From: G963677085 sp963677085
GTDB lineage: Bacteria > Planctomycetota > Planctomycetia > Pirellulales > Thermoguttaceae
Direction of reading: 5' to 3'
Length of the DNA: 64,000 nucleotides
Assembly: GCA_963677085.2 (NCBI GenBank)
Contig: CAXXFH010000006.1
Span: 62,001 to 126,000 of the forward strand
The position numbers and the translations under genes were made by a program. Below are positions 43,076-51,873 of this stretch, piece by piece; within the stretch, counting starts at the first letter, position 1, and each line of letters begins with the position of its first letter. The notes beneath the pieces were generated by a model. The model saw only the letters and a program-made list of their open reading frames with translations, did not search any database and had not been told where the DNA came from.

Positions 43076-44863
43076 TCAGTCGTCGGATGCCGGCAGATGG
43101 ATGCAGAAGGTACTTCCCTTACCCAGGGTGCTTTCGACGGAGACTCGGCCGTTGTGGGCGTGGGCGATGTGTTTGACGATCGCCAGTCCCAGCCCGGTCC
43201 CGCCCAAGGTGCGGCTGCGGGCCTTGTCGACGCGGTAAAAACGCTCGAACAACCGGGGCAGGTGGATGGGGGCAATGCCACAGCCGCGGTCGTGGACGCG
43301 GATCAATACCTCGTTTTCGCTTCGCGCGCCCTCGACATACACGGTTTGCCCTTCCTCGCTGTACTTGATAGCATTGTCGATCAGGTTGACCACGGCCTGT
43401 TCCAGCAGCGTGGGATTAACGAGGGCCATCAGATCGTTCGGGCAGTCTAGTTCCAAGCGGATATTGCGTTCGCCGGCTTTCATCTGACAAAGATCAACCG
43501 CCGCGTCGAGCACTTCTCGGATACCGCTGTCGTGTAAGGCAATGTCGTTCCGTTCGGCTTCCTGTTCAATGCGAGAAAGGTCGAGCAGGTCGTCGATAAT
43601 CGCGTTAAGACGATCGGTTTGGCCTTCGACGATCTTCAAGAAACGCTCTGTATCGGTTGGGTTGTTCATGGCTCCGTCGAGCAGGGTTTCGACAAAACCC
43701 TTGATCGACGTGACGGGGGTTTTCAACTCGTGCGACACGTTGGCCACGAAGTCGCGGCGAACGTTCTCCAGACGGCGCAGTCGCGTGACATCGTGCAACA
43801 CGACGAGAACGCCCACGGTGTCGGTGTCGTCCGAGGCCGGCTTCAGGATGGTGCCGTGGGCCTGAAGACGACGTTCGTCTTCCTGGTTCAGCACGATCAG
43901 TTCTTGTTCTCGGGGGTGCCGGCTGGAAAGCACCTCGGCCACCAACGCCTGTAGTTGGGGAAGGCGAATCGCCTCGGGTAGCGTGCGCCCCAGGGCCGAA
44001 TGGGCGTCGACCGGCAACAGCTGGGCGGCGGCCGCGTTGAGGCTGATAACGCGTTGCTGTCCGTCGACTGCCAACACACCTTCGACCATGCTGGAGAGGA
44101 TGGCTTCGCGCTCGTTGCGTTGGGTTTCCATAGTGCGGATTCGTTCGGCCAATTGCTGAGCCATCTGGTTGAGGACTTCGGCCAGAGTGTCGACTTCCTC
44201 GGTTTCTGCGCTGGGCAGATGGTGGTCGAGTTCACCTTGAGCAAGGCGAGCGGCGCCCTGTTTGAGTTGTTCCAACGGCCGGCTGATTCGCCGGGTAATC
44301 CAAAGGCTCAACAACGAAAGGACCACGGCCACGGCGACCACGGCCAAGAAGTTTCGCCAAAGAGCGTCCTGCAACGACTGTTCGATCGACGAAACCGTCA
44401 CCGAAGTACGCACCACTCCCAGCGGTTCGTCGTCTTGCGAAATGCGACGGGTCACGTACAGCAAGTTCTGCTTCAGCGTATGGCTGTAACGCATCTGCAT
44501 GCCTCGGCCGTTGGCCAACGCGGTACGGATTTCCGGGCGGTCGGCGTGGTTGTCCATGCGGGCGGGCGTCTCGTGGCTGTCGCCGACCACCTTGCCGCCG
44601 GGAAGAATCACAGTGATCCGCGCCGCCGTCTTGTCACCCAAATGGCGGCAAAGACGTTGCAGTTCCTCGAAGTCGCGTGCCTTTAGCGACGTATCGACAA
44701 TGTCTTCGACCAAAGCCGTTTGCACGGAGAGATCGTCGATCAACTGCTCCAGATACGATTGCCGAAGCATATGGGCGACGTACCAGGTGAAGACCGCCAG
44801 CGAAAGCAGGGTGACGATCAACAACGGAGGATAAATCTGCCAGAAAAGTCGTTTGCGCCGCAT
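43076..44863 (-). CDS. phoR: Sensor histidine kinase PhoR
   Basis: Membrane sensor kinase for phosphate limitation (595 aa from the ATG at 44863, MRRKRLFWQI). Helices at about 10-32 and 172-190 bracket a periplasmic domain. A HAMP segment (ITRRISRPLEQLKQGAARLA), a PAS domain (about 255-350, MVEGVLAVDGQQRVISLNAA), HisKA with FVANVSHELKTPVTSIKGFV (phosphorylated His at about 378), and an HATPase with LIDNAIKYS, GCGIAPIHL and GTGLGLAIVKHI. An N-terminal extension to 44929 is possible but lacks features. It lies downstream of phoB with a 136 bp gap. Confidence 0.92.
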   Translation of the reverse strand: MRRKRLFWQIYPPLLIVTLLSLAVFTWYVAHMLRQSYLEQLIDDLSVQTALVEDIVDTSLKARDFEELQRLCRHLGDKTAARITVILPGGKVVGDSHETPARMDNHADRPEIRTALANGRGMQMRYSHTLKQNLLYVTRRISQDDEPLGVVRTSVTVSSIEQSLQDALWRNFLAVVAVAVVLSLLSLWITRRISRPLEQLKQGAARLAQGELDHHLPSAETEEVDTLAEVLNQMAQQLAERIRTMETQRNEREAILSSMVEGVLAVDGQQRVISLNAAAAQLLPVDAHSALGRTLPEAIRLPQLQALVAEVLSSRHPREQELIVLNQEDERRLQAHGTILKPASDDTDTVGVLVVLHDVTRLRRLENVRRDFVANVSHELKTPVTSIKGFVETLLDGAMNNPTDTERFLKIVEGQTDRLNAIIDDLLDLSRIEQEAERNDIALHDSGIREVLDAAVDLCQMKAGERNIRLELDCPNDLMALVNPTLLEQAVVNLIDNAIKYSEEGQTVYVEGARSENEVLIRVHDRGCGIAPIHLPRLFERFYRVDKARSRTLGGTGLGLAIVKHIAHAHNGRVSVESTLGKGSTFCIHLPASDD

Positions 44864-44931
44864 GGAAGTTAATCTAGTGAGTAGTGAATAATGGGTAGTG
44901 GGTGATGAATAACGGCCCACCCGCGTCAAAG

Positions 44932-44953
44932 CCCACCGGTTGCAGCCGGTGGG
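44932..44953 (+). repeat. Palindrome between phoB and phoR
   Basis: CCCACCGG, TTGCAG, CCGGTGGG: perfect 8 bp arms in the phoB-phoR gap, followed by AT-rich DNA. It may modulate transcription into phoR; on the coding strand no U run follows. Confidence 0.65.
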
Positions 44954-44999
44954 ATAATTATACGTTTTCTTTAGCCAGGACCACTCTGGTCATACACGC

Positions 45000-45686
45000 T
45001 CATTCCTTGAAGCGATAGCCGACACCGCGAATGGTTTCGATATATTGCCCGGCCGTTCCCAGTTTGCGGCGCAGGCCGACGATTTGTACGTCGATCGCAC
45101 GATCGGTCACGATGTATTCGTCGCCGTGGACTGCATTGGCGATTTGGTACCGGGTGAAGACCCAGCCCGGCCTGCGCATCAGGGTTTGCAGCACGCGAAA
45201 TTCGGTCGCCGTAAGACGGATCGGTTCGTCGTCGACCAGCACTTCATAACGGCCCGGGTGGAGGATCAAATTGTGCATACGCAGCACAGATTCCTCATCG
45301 TCCGACTCGTTGCTATCTCGTCGCAGGACTGCCCGAACCCGCGCCACAAGCACCCGGGGACTGAACGGTTTGGTGATGTAGTCGTCGGCTCCCATTTCCA
45401 AGCCGGTGACGATATCGGCCTCTTCGCCTTTGGCCGTGAGCATCACAACACGAATCCGTCGGGTGGCCGGGTCGCGCTTCAGTTGGCGACACACCTCCAG
45501 CCCATTGATGCCGGGCAACATCAGGTCGAGCAGAGTCAGGTCGGGCAACGTCGAGGCGGCCTGTCTTAGCGCGTCTTCGCCGGTGATGGCACACTGGGTG
45601 CGAAATCCTTCCTTTTGAAGGTTGTAGGCGACGAGTTCGCGGATTTCGCTTTCGTCTTCGACAATCAGGATGAGTTCACGTGCCAT
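45000..45686 (-). CDS. phoB: Response regulator PhoB
   Basis: DNA-binding activator of phosphate starvation genes, 228 aa. Receiver: acidic pocket VEDESE, phosphoacceptor Asp54 in LTLLDLMLPG, then MLTAKGEE and the YITKPFSPRVLVARVRAVLR Lys region. C-terminal OmpR-type winged helix (RLTATEFRVLQTLMRRPGWV, YIVTDRAIDVQIVGLRRKLG, IRGVGYRFKE). The ATG at 45686 (MARELILIVEDE) is chosen; the longer frame to 45965 has no credible start. It probably partners PhoR downstream. Confidence 0.95.
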   Translation of the reverse strand: MARELILIVEDESEIRELVAYNLQKEGFRTQCAITGEDALRQAASTLPDLTLLDLMLPGINGLEVCRQLKRDPATRRIRVVMLTAKGEEADIVTGLEMGADDYITKPFSPRVLVARVRAVLRRDSNESDDEESVLRMHNLILHPGRYEVLVDDEPIRLTATEFRVLQTLMRRPGWVFTRYQIANAVHGDEYIVTDRAIDVQIVGLRRKLGTAGQYIETIRGVGYRFKE

Positions 45687-45940
45687 AAAATCGACCAAGA
45701 GGGGGGATACACACGGGCGACGACCGACTGTAGTGTAGCACGCTACCCCCCCGACACCAAGCCGGTTTTTCCGTTTCGGCACCGCAGTTGCGGAACTCAG
45801 AGGCCGGGAAATGCGTCTATAAGAAGCCGCCGTGGTGACAAGTTGTTCAACAGAGTGCTCGGGGTGGACATTTGTTGCAACGTAAGGATGGCATACTCCG
45901 GTCACCATAATTTCTTTCCCTGCAAACAGAGCACTTTTTC

Positions 45941-47605
45941 GTGAATTGGCGAAGACCGACAGCAATCGTGATTGTCTTCCTGCTTGGACTCACGGCAGTG
46001 GCCATCGGTGTGCAACGAGGAGGTGCGCGCCGATCTACCGACCCGGCCGACGACAACGCGGCAACCGCGACTACCTCGGCCGTTACTTCCGCAATGCCAC
46101 CGGTGGCCATGATGGCGGGCGAAGTGTCGCCGGCACCCGGTCCAGTTCCATCGGCGTCAGCGTCAACCGCGACCCCTTCGCTAACTCCCAAAACCAAGCA
46201 GTCGAACAAAGTTAAGCAGTCGAAATCGTCGGGCAAGGCCGGCTATCCGAGTGTGTGGATCAAAGGCGTCGGCCATGTGCGCCAGAAACCCGATTTTTGT
46301 GGCGAAGCCGCGGCGGCGGCCTATCTCCAACGACTTGGCTACGATGTGGATCAGGACTACGTGTTCGACCAGTCGGGCCTCGACCCCATGCACGCCCGGG
46401 GCTGTTACACTAAGGAACTCGATGTGGCACTGAAACGCATCGGGTTCGAGACGGGCACGGTTTGGTACCAGGCCACCCGCGATCGGGAGACGGCCGATCT
46501 GGAACAACAATGGCGCTCGCTACATGCCGATCTGCTGGCCGGCGTACCGTCGATCGTTTGCATGCACTACGACGAACAACCCAACACCACGGAGCACTTC
46601 CGACTGGTGCTGGGCTACGACGCCGAGAGCGACGAAATCCTCTACCACGAGCCGGCCGAAGCCCAGGGCGGTTATCGTCGCATGAAGCGGTCGCTGTTCT
46701 ATCGGTTGTGGCCGCTGCGTTATCGGGCCGAAACATCGACCGTCGTTCGCCTGGCGTTGCGGCCCGCAGGGATTCGTCCTTTAAGCGAGGCCCAAGCGGC
46801 CGCTATTCGGGCCAATCGCCACAGCCCGGCCGACTACGCCCAACACCTGATGCAACTGAAACGAAAGATGCCGGCCGAAGGGTTTACGATCGTCGTCGAA
46901 AAACCGTTCGTGGTGATCGGCGACGAATCGGCTGCCGCCGTACGGCGTCGGGCCGAGGGGACGGTAAAGTGGGCCGTCGATCGACTGAAGGAAGCCTACT
47001 TCGCCAAGGATCCCGACGAGATTCTTGATATCTGGTTGTTCAAAGACGACGCAAGCTACCGCGACCACGCCCAAGAGATTTTTGGCCACGCGCCGAGCAC
47101 GCCCTACGGGTATTTCTCCGGCACGGATCGTGCGTTGGTGATGAACATCGCCACCGGCGGCGGCACGCTGGTCCACGAGATCGTGCATCCGTTCGTGGCG
47201 GCTAACTTTCCGAAGTGTCCGGCCTGGTTCAACGAAGGGCTCGGGTCGCTCTACGAACAAAGCGCGTCGCGCGATGGGAAAATCGTAGGCCTGACCAACT
47301 GGCGGTTGGCGGGCTTGCAACAAGCGATCGGCAAGAAACGGGTGCCGTCGTTTCAAACCTTGTGCTCGACGACAACCAACGAGTTTTACAATGTCGACCC
47401 AGGCACCAACTACGCCCAAGCCCGATACCTTTGCTACTATCTGCAAGAGCACAAGCTGCTGCGGAAGTTCTACCGAGAATTTTTCGCGAACCACGAAACC
47501 GACCCGACGGGCTACGCCACCCTGCAAACCGTACTCGACCGCGACGATATGCCGGCCTTCCAAAAGGAGTGGGAAGCCTGGGTGATGAAATTGCGGTTTC
47601 CGTGA
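45941..47605 (+). CDS. Putative two-domain protease: C39-like plus HExxH domain
   Basis: A 554 aa protein with a signal anchor (residues 8-24) and a Pro/Ala/Ser-rich linker (about 30-95). Domain 1 (about 105-275) resembles peptidase C39: KPDFCGEAAAAAYLQRLGYD (Cys120), TTEHFRLVLGYD (His219). Domain 2 has HEIVH (412-416), followed by FPKCPAWFNEGLGSLYE with Glu432, a spacing that fits gluzincin-type zinc proteases. Start is GTG at 45941. It is likely secreted or membrane-anchored. Whether one domain activates the other, or one is non-catalytic, is unknown. Confidence 0.75.
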   Translation: MNWRRPTAIVIVFLLGLTAVAIGVQRGGARRSTDPADDNAATATTSAVTSAMPPVAMMAGEVSPAPGPVPSASASTATPSLTPKTKQSNKVKQSKSSGKAGYPSVWIKGVGHVRQKPDFCGEAAAAAYLQRLGYDVDQDYVFDQSGLDPMHARGCYTKELDVALKRIGFETGTVWYQATRDRETADLEQQWRSLHADLLAGVPSIVCMHYDEQPNTTEHFRLVLGYDAESDEILYHEPAEAQGGYRRMKRSLFYRLWPLRYRAETSTVVRLALRPAGIRPLSEAQAAAIRANRHSPADYAQHLMQLKRKMPAEGFTIVVEKPFVVIGDESAAAVRRRAEGTVKWAVDRLKEAYFAKDPDEILDIWLFKDDASYRDHAQEIFGHAPSTPYGYFSGTDRALVMNIATGGGTLVHEIVHPFVAANFPKCPAWFNEGLGSLYEQSASRDGKIVGLTNWRLAGLQQAIGKKRVPSFQTLCSTTTNEFYNVDPGTNYAQARYLCYYLQEHKLLRKFYREFFANHETDPTGYATLQTVLDRDDMPAFQKEWEAWVMKLRFP

Positions 47606-47723
47606 GGGCAAACGGGATGGCAACCGTCTGCGGCTAGTTGACAGCGCGGCATGTTGTTTCTACGATGCGCGGGATGGTTGTGGATATGGGCAAAACACTT
47701 CGAGTTTTCTAGCAGTGGCAACG

Positions 47724-48137
47724 ATGTTGCGACGAAGTGAACTTCATCTCTCGGTTCTCGTATTGGTCGCATTTATCTGTGGCTGCAAGGGGAAAGAGAC
47801 GCAAATGCCCAAAGGCCGCATGGTGCTGAGTATTGGCGGGGCTCAAGAAATCGTCGATCCGTCGGATGCGCAGATTCAAACCGCCATCTCGGGACTCGAT
47901 ACGAAAAAGGGCGATGCGTTTGTCATTCTTGGCCCAAACGATATGACTTACCTCCAGGCCAGTGGCGATAAGCTGGTTGGATTTGATCTGGAGTTTCAAG
48001 CGGGAGCAACTTCCGAGCATTTTCGAGCCAAGAATGAGTGCATCGCGATCGAAGACATTATAGAGGTGTGCATTGCCTACCGTGACGCAGTACCTGACTG
48101 GAACACCAAGTTCGAGTTTGAGCGTATTGCGTGGTGA
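47724..48137 (+). CDS. Putative lipoprotein, unknown function
   Basis: A 137 aa protein with a lipoprotein signal (VLVLVAFICGC, Cys at about 21 after ICG), so likely anchored in a membrane on the periplasmic face. The rest is compact and mixed (MVLSIGGAQEIVDPSDAQIQ, FVILGPNDMTYLQASGDKLV). No named domain. An in-frame GTG at 47715 is an alternative start. Immediate neighbours: the putative protease upstream and the PGPGW-like protein downstream. Confidence 0.7.
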   Translation: MLRRSELHLSVLVLVAFICGCKGKETQMPKGRMVLSIGGAQEIVDPSDAQIQTAISGLDTKKGDAFVILGPNDMTYLQASGDKLVGFDLEFQAGATSEHFRAKNECIAIEDIIEVCIAYRDAVPDWNTKFEFERIAW

Positions 48138-48234
48138 TCAACGCGTTTTGCTGGGAAACCGTTTGGTGATGGGGGCGTTGGTGACGCGTTGCCTGATTAA
48201 GTAAGTTGGGTGCGGAACGCAACGACGTGTTTCC

Positions 48235-48666
48235 ATGGTCGAATGGATACAAACCAACGAGACGCTTCTCTGGTGGCTGGCCTCGGCGTCGGTCTTCACT
48301 TTTTTCGGCACCCTTGTGGCTGCGCCCTGGTTGGTCGTGCGGATTCCGGCCGACTATTTCTGTGAGCCACGACGCCACCGGTTGCCCTGGGCCGATCAGC
48401 ATCCCGTCGTGCGGGCGGCATTGCTGCTGGCGAAAAACCTGCTCGGCTGTGTCTTCCTTCTGGCAGGGACCGTGATGCTGGTACTGCCGGGCCAAGGAAT
48501 CTTGACGATCCTGGTCGGCGTCGTGCTACTCGATTTCCCGGGCAAGTACCGCCTGGAACGATGGTTCATCGCACGGCGTCCCGTACTTCGACCGATCAAC
48601 TGGCTCCGCCGCCGAGCAGGCCGCGCACCGCTGTTGGTTCTTGACAGACGGCGAGACGAAGCGTAG
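48235..48666 (+). CDS. PGPGW-like transmembrane protein
   Basis: A 143 aa inner-membrane protein with two to three helices. The segment VMLVLPGQGILTILVGVVLL followed by DFPGKYRLERWF is the hallmark of the putative PGPGW transmembrane family (function unknown). The first helix is near residues 15-35, and positively charged residues follow. Start at 48235. A family E repeat follows its stop. Confidence 0.8.
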   Translation: MVEWIQTNETLLWWLASASVFTFFGTLVAAPWLVVRIPADYFCEPRRHRLPWADQHPVVRAALLLAKNLLGCVFLLAGTVMLVLPGQGILTILVGVVLLDFPGKYRLERWFIARRPVLRPINWLRRRAGRAPLLVLDRRRDEA

Positions 48667-48703
48667 CGAGCCTCACCGATTCTGCTTGGAAAAGAACCTT
48701 TTA

Positions 48704-48810
48704 ACAGGATGTTCAGGATAAGGACCAAGGATATCAAGAATATCCTGTCGATCCTGTTCATCCTGTCCAGAAAAGGGGTTGGTGGGGCTCGTTTCGCTCG
48801 ACCACCCTAC
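48704..48810 (+). repeat. Dispersed repeat family E
   Basis: ACAGGATGTTCAGGATAAGG, TATCCTGTCGATCCTGTTCA, TCCTGTCCAG, then GGTTGGTGGGGCTCGTTTCG. Same architecture as 41250-41390. Confidence 0.75.
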
Positions 48811-48861
48811 CTGCTTAACAATCGCTCAACGATGCCAGGTCAGCGTATGTCATGCAACTCT

Positions 48862-49749
48862 TTACGTCGCTTCCGACAACGTCCGTAAGAACGCCTCGCA
48901 GCGGGTTTTGGTTTCCGACATCAGCAGTTCAACCCGGCCGGCGAAGTAGCGCAGGTCGGCCTCAGAGATGTAGTAATCCGGCTTGTAACGGGCGCCGATG
49001 TAGGCGTGGTCGAAGTTCTCGAATTGCTCTTTGGCCTCTTCGGTTTCGCGTGGGAAGAAGTCGGGCAGGTCGGCGATGACCGATTGAAGGTCCCGGTCAT
49101 ACCATTCCAGATAGTGATTATACGGCGTGTAGTTTGTATACACTAGTAACAGCGCCTTGTAGGCACACTCGGCGGCTTGCTGAAGTTCGAAGGCCGCCTT
49201 ATTCAGATACTCACGCCCCCTGGATGCTTTGTCGAAATTCGCCTGAAAGTCTTCGTAGCAGACTCGTGACTTGACAAACCAATGGTCCAAATGTTCCTGG
49301 GCTGCTTCCCTTCGTTCTTCCGACGTAAGCTTCTCGCGGATCTTCGGCACGAACACGCCCGAGTCGAACAGGGCGATGCCCTCGGCGAAAATGTCGTTGA
49401 AGAAATAGTGTTTCTTACCCAGCACCTTGGCCAGGTACCAACGATCGTGGACGATCACCCGGGGATAGGCCGAAAGGTCGAGAGCATGAAGCCGCTCGTT
49501 CACCTTCGCCCAAAGATGGCCGTTCTTGACCGTGTCTTTTTCGGTCGTTACGACCAGAATATCGTAGTCGGACGCCGCGCCCGACTTGCGGTCCGGGTCG
49601 AGATCGGCCTCTTCCTTATAATCGCCCCGCGCGTAGGAACCGAAGAGGACGATCATCCCGACATCGTCGCACGCCGCGCGAATCACGTCGGTCAGACGGT
49701 GCAAATCGTCTCGTTTCCACTCGGGCAGATGGTCTAGTGATTCTTTCAT
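48862..49749 (-). CDS. Fused nucleotidyltransferase (MNT)-HEPN protein
   Basis: A 295 aa single-chain fusion. The N-terminal MNT domain has GSYARG (residues 37-42) and SDYDILVV (60-67); the spacing between them (about 18 residues, with an acidic insert) is longer than in common DSDID-type enzymes. From about residue 135, HEPN helices are visible: YLNKAAFELQQAAECAYKAL, NHYLEWYDRDL, and ARYKPDYYISEADLRYFAGR. Separate MNT/HEPN pairs act as toxin-antitoxin systems in which MNT modifies HEPN; fusions are also known in nucleotide-transfer proteins. Role here is open. Start is ATG 49749. Confidence 0.8.
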   Translation of the reverse strand: MKESLDHLPEWKRDDLHRLTDVIRAACDDVGMIVLFGSYARGDYKEEADLDPDRKSGAASDYDILVVTTEKDTVKNGHLWAKVNERLHALDLSAYPRVIVHDRWYLAKVLGKKHYFFNDIFAEGIALFDSGVFVPKIREKLTSEERREAAQEHLDHWFVKSRVCYEDFQANFDKASRGREYLNKAAFELQQAAECAYKALLLVYTNYTPYNHYLEWYDRDLQSVIADLPDFFPRETEEAKEQFENFDHAYIGARYKPDYYISEADLRYFAGRVELLMSETKTRCEAFLRTLSEAT

Positions 49750-49796
49750 AGTGCGGCCCGTGGGCTAGTGCGTGTCGCAGGTGATTGTAGCGGATA

Positions 49797-49845
49797 GCGG
49801 GTAGCCCCGATAGCTCTGCTATCGGGGTGCCGAAGGCACAAGAGG
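49797..49845 (+). repeat. Dispersed repeat family D (partial)
   Basis: GGGTAGCCCCGATAGCTCTG, CTATCGGGGTGCCGAAGGCA, CAAGAGG, lying between the MNT-HEPN gene and the argC fragment. Confidence 0.75.
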
Positions 49846-49937
49846 TTTCCGGCCTGGTATTTGTTTATCCTCGGATAAAAACCCTTGTTCAAGAAGTGTC
49901 AAGAGTCAAGAGTTGACCCCAGTTTCCCACGAAGCTC

Positions 49938-50381
49938 GTGACCCACTACCCCGAGTGCAACGAGAGCATCTCGGCGTACAACATCGGCCGGCATCGGCAC
50001 ACGCCCGAGATCGAGCAGATCCTCACCACAGCATCCGGCCAAGACGTCGACGTCATCTTCACGCCGCACCTGACCCCGATGGACCGCGGCATCTTGAGCA
50101 CGACCTACAGCCGCCCGGTCGGCGGCAAGGCTTCGGAAGAAAAGCTGCTCGATACGCTCCGCGATTTCTACGCCGACGAGCCGTTCGTCCGCGTGGTCGA
50201 CCATCTCCCGTTAACAAAAGACACCATCTGGTCCAACTTCTGTGACGTCACGGTCCGCGTGGTCAAAAATCGCGTCATCACGATCAGTTGCATCGACAAC
50301 CTGATCAAAGGTGCCTCCGGCGCGGCCGTCCAGAACTTCAATCTCATGTACGGCCACGACGAGACCACCGCGCTGTTGTAG
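49938..50381 (+). pseudogene. argC: N-acetyl-gamma-glutamyl-phosphate reductase, 3' fragment
   Basis: The reading frame of 147 aa matches only the C-terminal part of ArgC: ISAYNIGRHRHTPEIEQIL, VIFTPHLTPMDRGILSTTYS and IDNLIKGASGAAVQNFNLMY. A whole ArgC has about 310-350 aa, so the NADP-binding and active-site Cys half (about 190 aa) is missing, and upstream DNA (49860-49937) has no matching frame. The GTG at 49938 is not a credible start. It is a relic, or a misassembled end of the real gene elsewhere. Confidence 0.85.
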
Positions 50382-50386
50382 AAAAA

Positions 50387-51376
50387 CTACCAGCTCAGCG
50401 CGAGATCGATAAACGCTCCGTGGAAGAAGGGACTTCCGTCCGTATCGACACCGATCGTTTCGTTCAATGGCTCAGTAAGGGGGATCTGGGCCGTCGCTTC
50501 AGCGACCCCTTCCAACCACAGTACCTGGTATCCGAAGCGGATCGCCAAGTGGTCGTTATACTGATACGTTCCCGCAAGTGCCATATCCGCGGAAAACGCC
50601 GTGTGACTTTTACCCCCGCGACATTGGAAAGCTGGCGTACCGTTGACCGTAATGTCAACACCGTTCTCGATCCGGCTCCCATAGACGCCAAGCCGCGTGC
50701 CCCACTCGACGAAGAAAGGTCCCCGGCGAAGCAGGCAAACATCCGTACCCATGTGGAAACCATACATGTTGTTAAACGTATGGATGTTATGGAGCGCGTC
50801 GGTTCCAGTTGTATCCATCGAGACCAGGTAACGATCGTTCAACTGCATATAGCGAAAACCGAAGACGAGATCAATCTTCTCGGTCACGTTTCGCCGCAAG
50901 TTTACCGCCAGATTGCTCAGTTCCGAACTATAGGTCGTATCGACCAAAGTTTCACCAATCACTCCGACGGCAGTGCTATAGGGAACCATCGCCCCGTCCG
51001 CCGTGCTGGTGAAAGAGTTTGACGAATCGAAGCTGTCGACACGGAAAAACCGCGTTTCCACGGCCCAAATCGAGTTCAATCGTTTTTCCAGCCCGATTTT
51101 CCATCCGTTGTACCAACTGAAGTTATAATCATTCGCATCCATCAAAGGCGAATGATTGGTATCGGTCAGCACGGTCCCGCCACCCGGACTGGTCCTGGTC
51201 CAGAACAGGGCCCCGGCCGTCGTCTTCCAGGTATAGCAGTCGCAATTACAGTCGTGGCAATGCAAAACACCGCCGGGACGGTAAAGATCGCTTCCTACTT
51301 GCTTCCCCTGCGCGATCGATGTCAGTCCGATCACCAAAACGATTCCCACAAGAAATGAGCCCAATTGCCGGTCCAT
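50387..51376 (-). CDS. Outer-membrane beta-barrel protein (BBP7-like)
   Basis: A 329 aa secreted protein. ATG at 51376 (MDRQLGSFLVGIVLVIGLTS) has a strong GGAGGGG Shine-Dalgarno; the upstream frame to 51514 is not native. After the signal peptide there is a Cys-rich segment (CHDCNCDCYTW), then a series of amphipathic strands (GALFWTRTSPGGGTV, WYNGWKIGLEKRLNSIW, AIRFGYQVLWLEGVAEA) ending in FFHGAFIDLALSW, where the last residue is aromatic as in outer-membrane barrels. Resembles BBP7-type Planctomycete porin-like proteins. Its 3' end is duplicated at 51634-51808. Confidence 0.72.
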   Translation of the reverse strand: MDRQLGSFLVGIVLVIGLTSIAQGKQVGSDLYRPGGVLHCHDCNCDCYTWKTTAGALFWTRTSPGGGTVLTDTNHSPLMDANDYNFSWYNGWKIGLEKRLNSIWAVETRFFRVDSFDSSNSFTSTADGAMVPYSTAVGVIGETLVDTTYSSELSNLAVNLRRNVTEKIDLVFGFRYMQLNDRYLVSMDTTGTDALHNIHTFNNMYGFHMGTDVCLLRRGPFFVEWGTRLGVYGSRIENGVDITVNGTPAFQCRGGKSHTAFSADMALAGTYQYNDHLAIRFGYQVLWLEGVAEATAQIPLTEPLNETIGVDTDGSPFFHGAFIDLALSW

Positions 51377-51633
51377 TTTCCCCCCTCCCAGATACGTGTC
51401 CTGTAAAAAATGCCGACTTTTGCGACGGTTCAAAAGATCACTATAAGTGCGAACACCAAATAATGCCCGACCAATCGAATCTATCGTCAGAAAAATGCAG
51501 GGCCCTAAGATCAATGCATCTTGCCTTTGTGGTCTTATGGAAGTCGAGACAAGATGTTCGCCCGCAACCGCTAAAAGCAGAAAAGTTTAACGGAAAGTAC
51601 TGCCCAAACAAGATAAGTTAACATGCTCCAAAA
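51377..51633. other. Gap between barrel gene and duplicated fragment
   Basis: No gene or repeat recognised. It probably carries the promoter of the barrel gene on the reverse strand; no clear boxes seen. Confidence 0.4.
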
Positions 51634-51808
51634 CGAACTACCAGCTCAACGCGAGATCGATAAACGCTCCGTGGAAGAAGGGGCTTCCATCCGTATCGAC
51701 ACCGGCCGTTGCTCCCACTTGCTCCGATGGCGAAGCAAGAGGAATCTGGGCCGTCGCTTCACCGACTCCTTCCAACCACAGTACCTGGTATCCGAAGCGG
51801 ATCGCCAA
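51634..51808 (-). pseudogene. Duplicated 3' fragment of the beta-barrel gene
   Basis: About 170 bp closely similar to 50385-50552, encoding LAIRFGYQVLWLEGVGEATA and ending in FFHGAFIDLALSW, with small differences (SEQVGATAGVD against NETIGVD). It has no start of its own: the open frame upstream is unrelated. It is a remnant of a tandem copy or of recombination. Confidence 0.85.
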
Positions 51809-51873
51809 GAGCCCCGCCGATCTTCTATTGGATATCCTGCCAAATAAAGATACCCGGTTTCCACTTATCCTCC

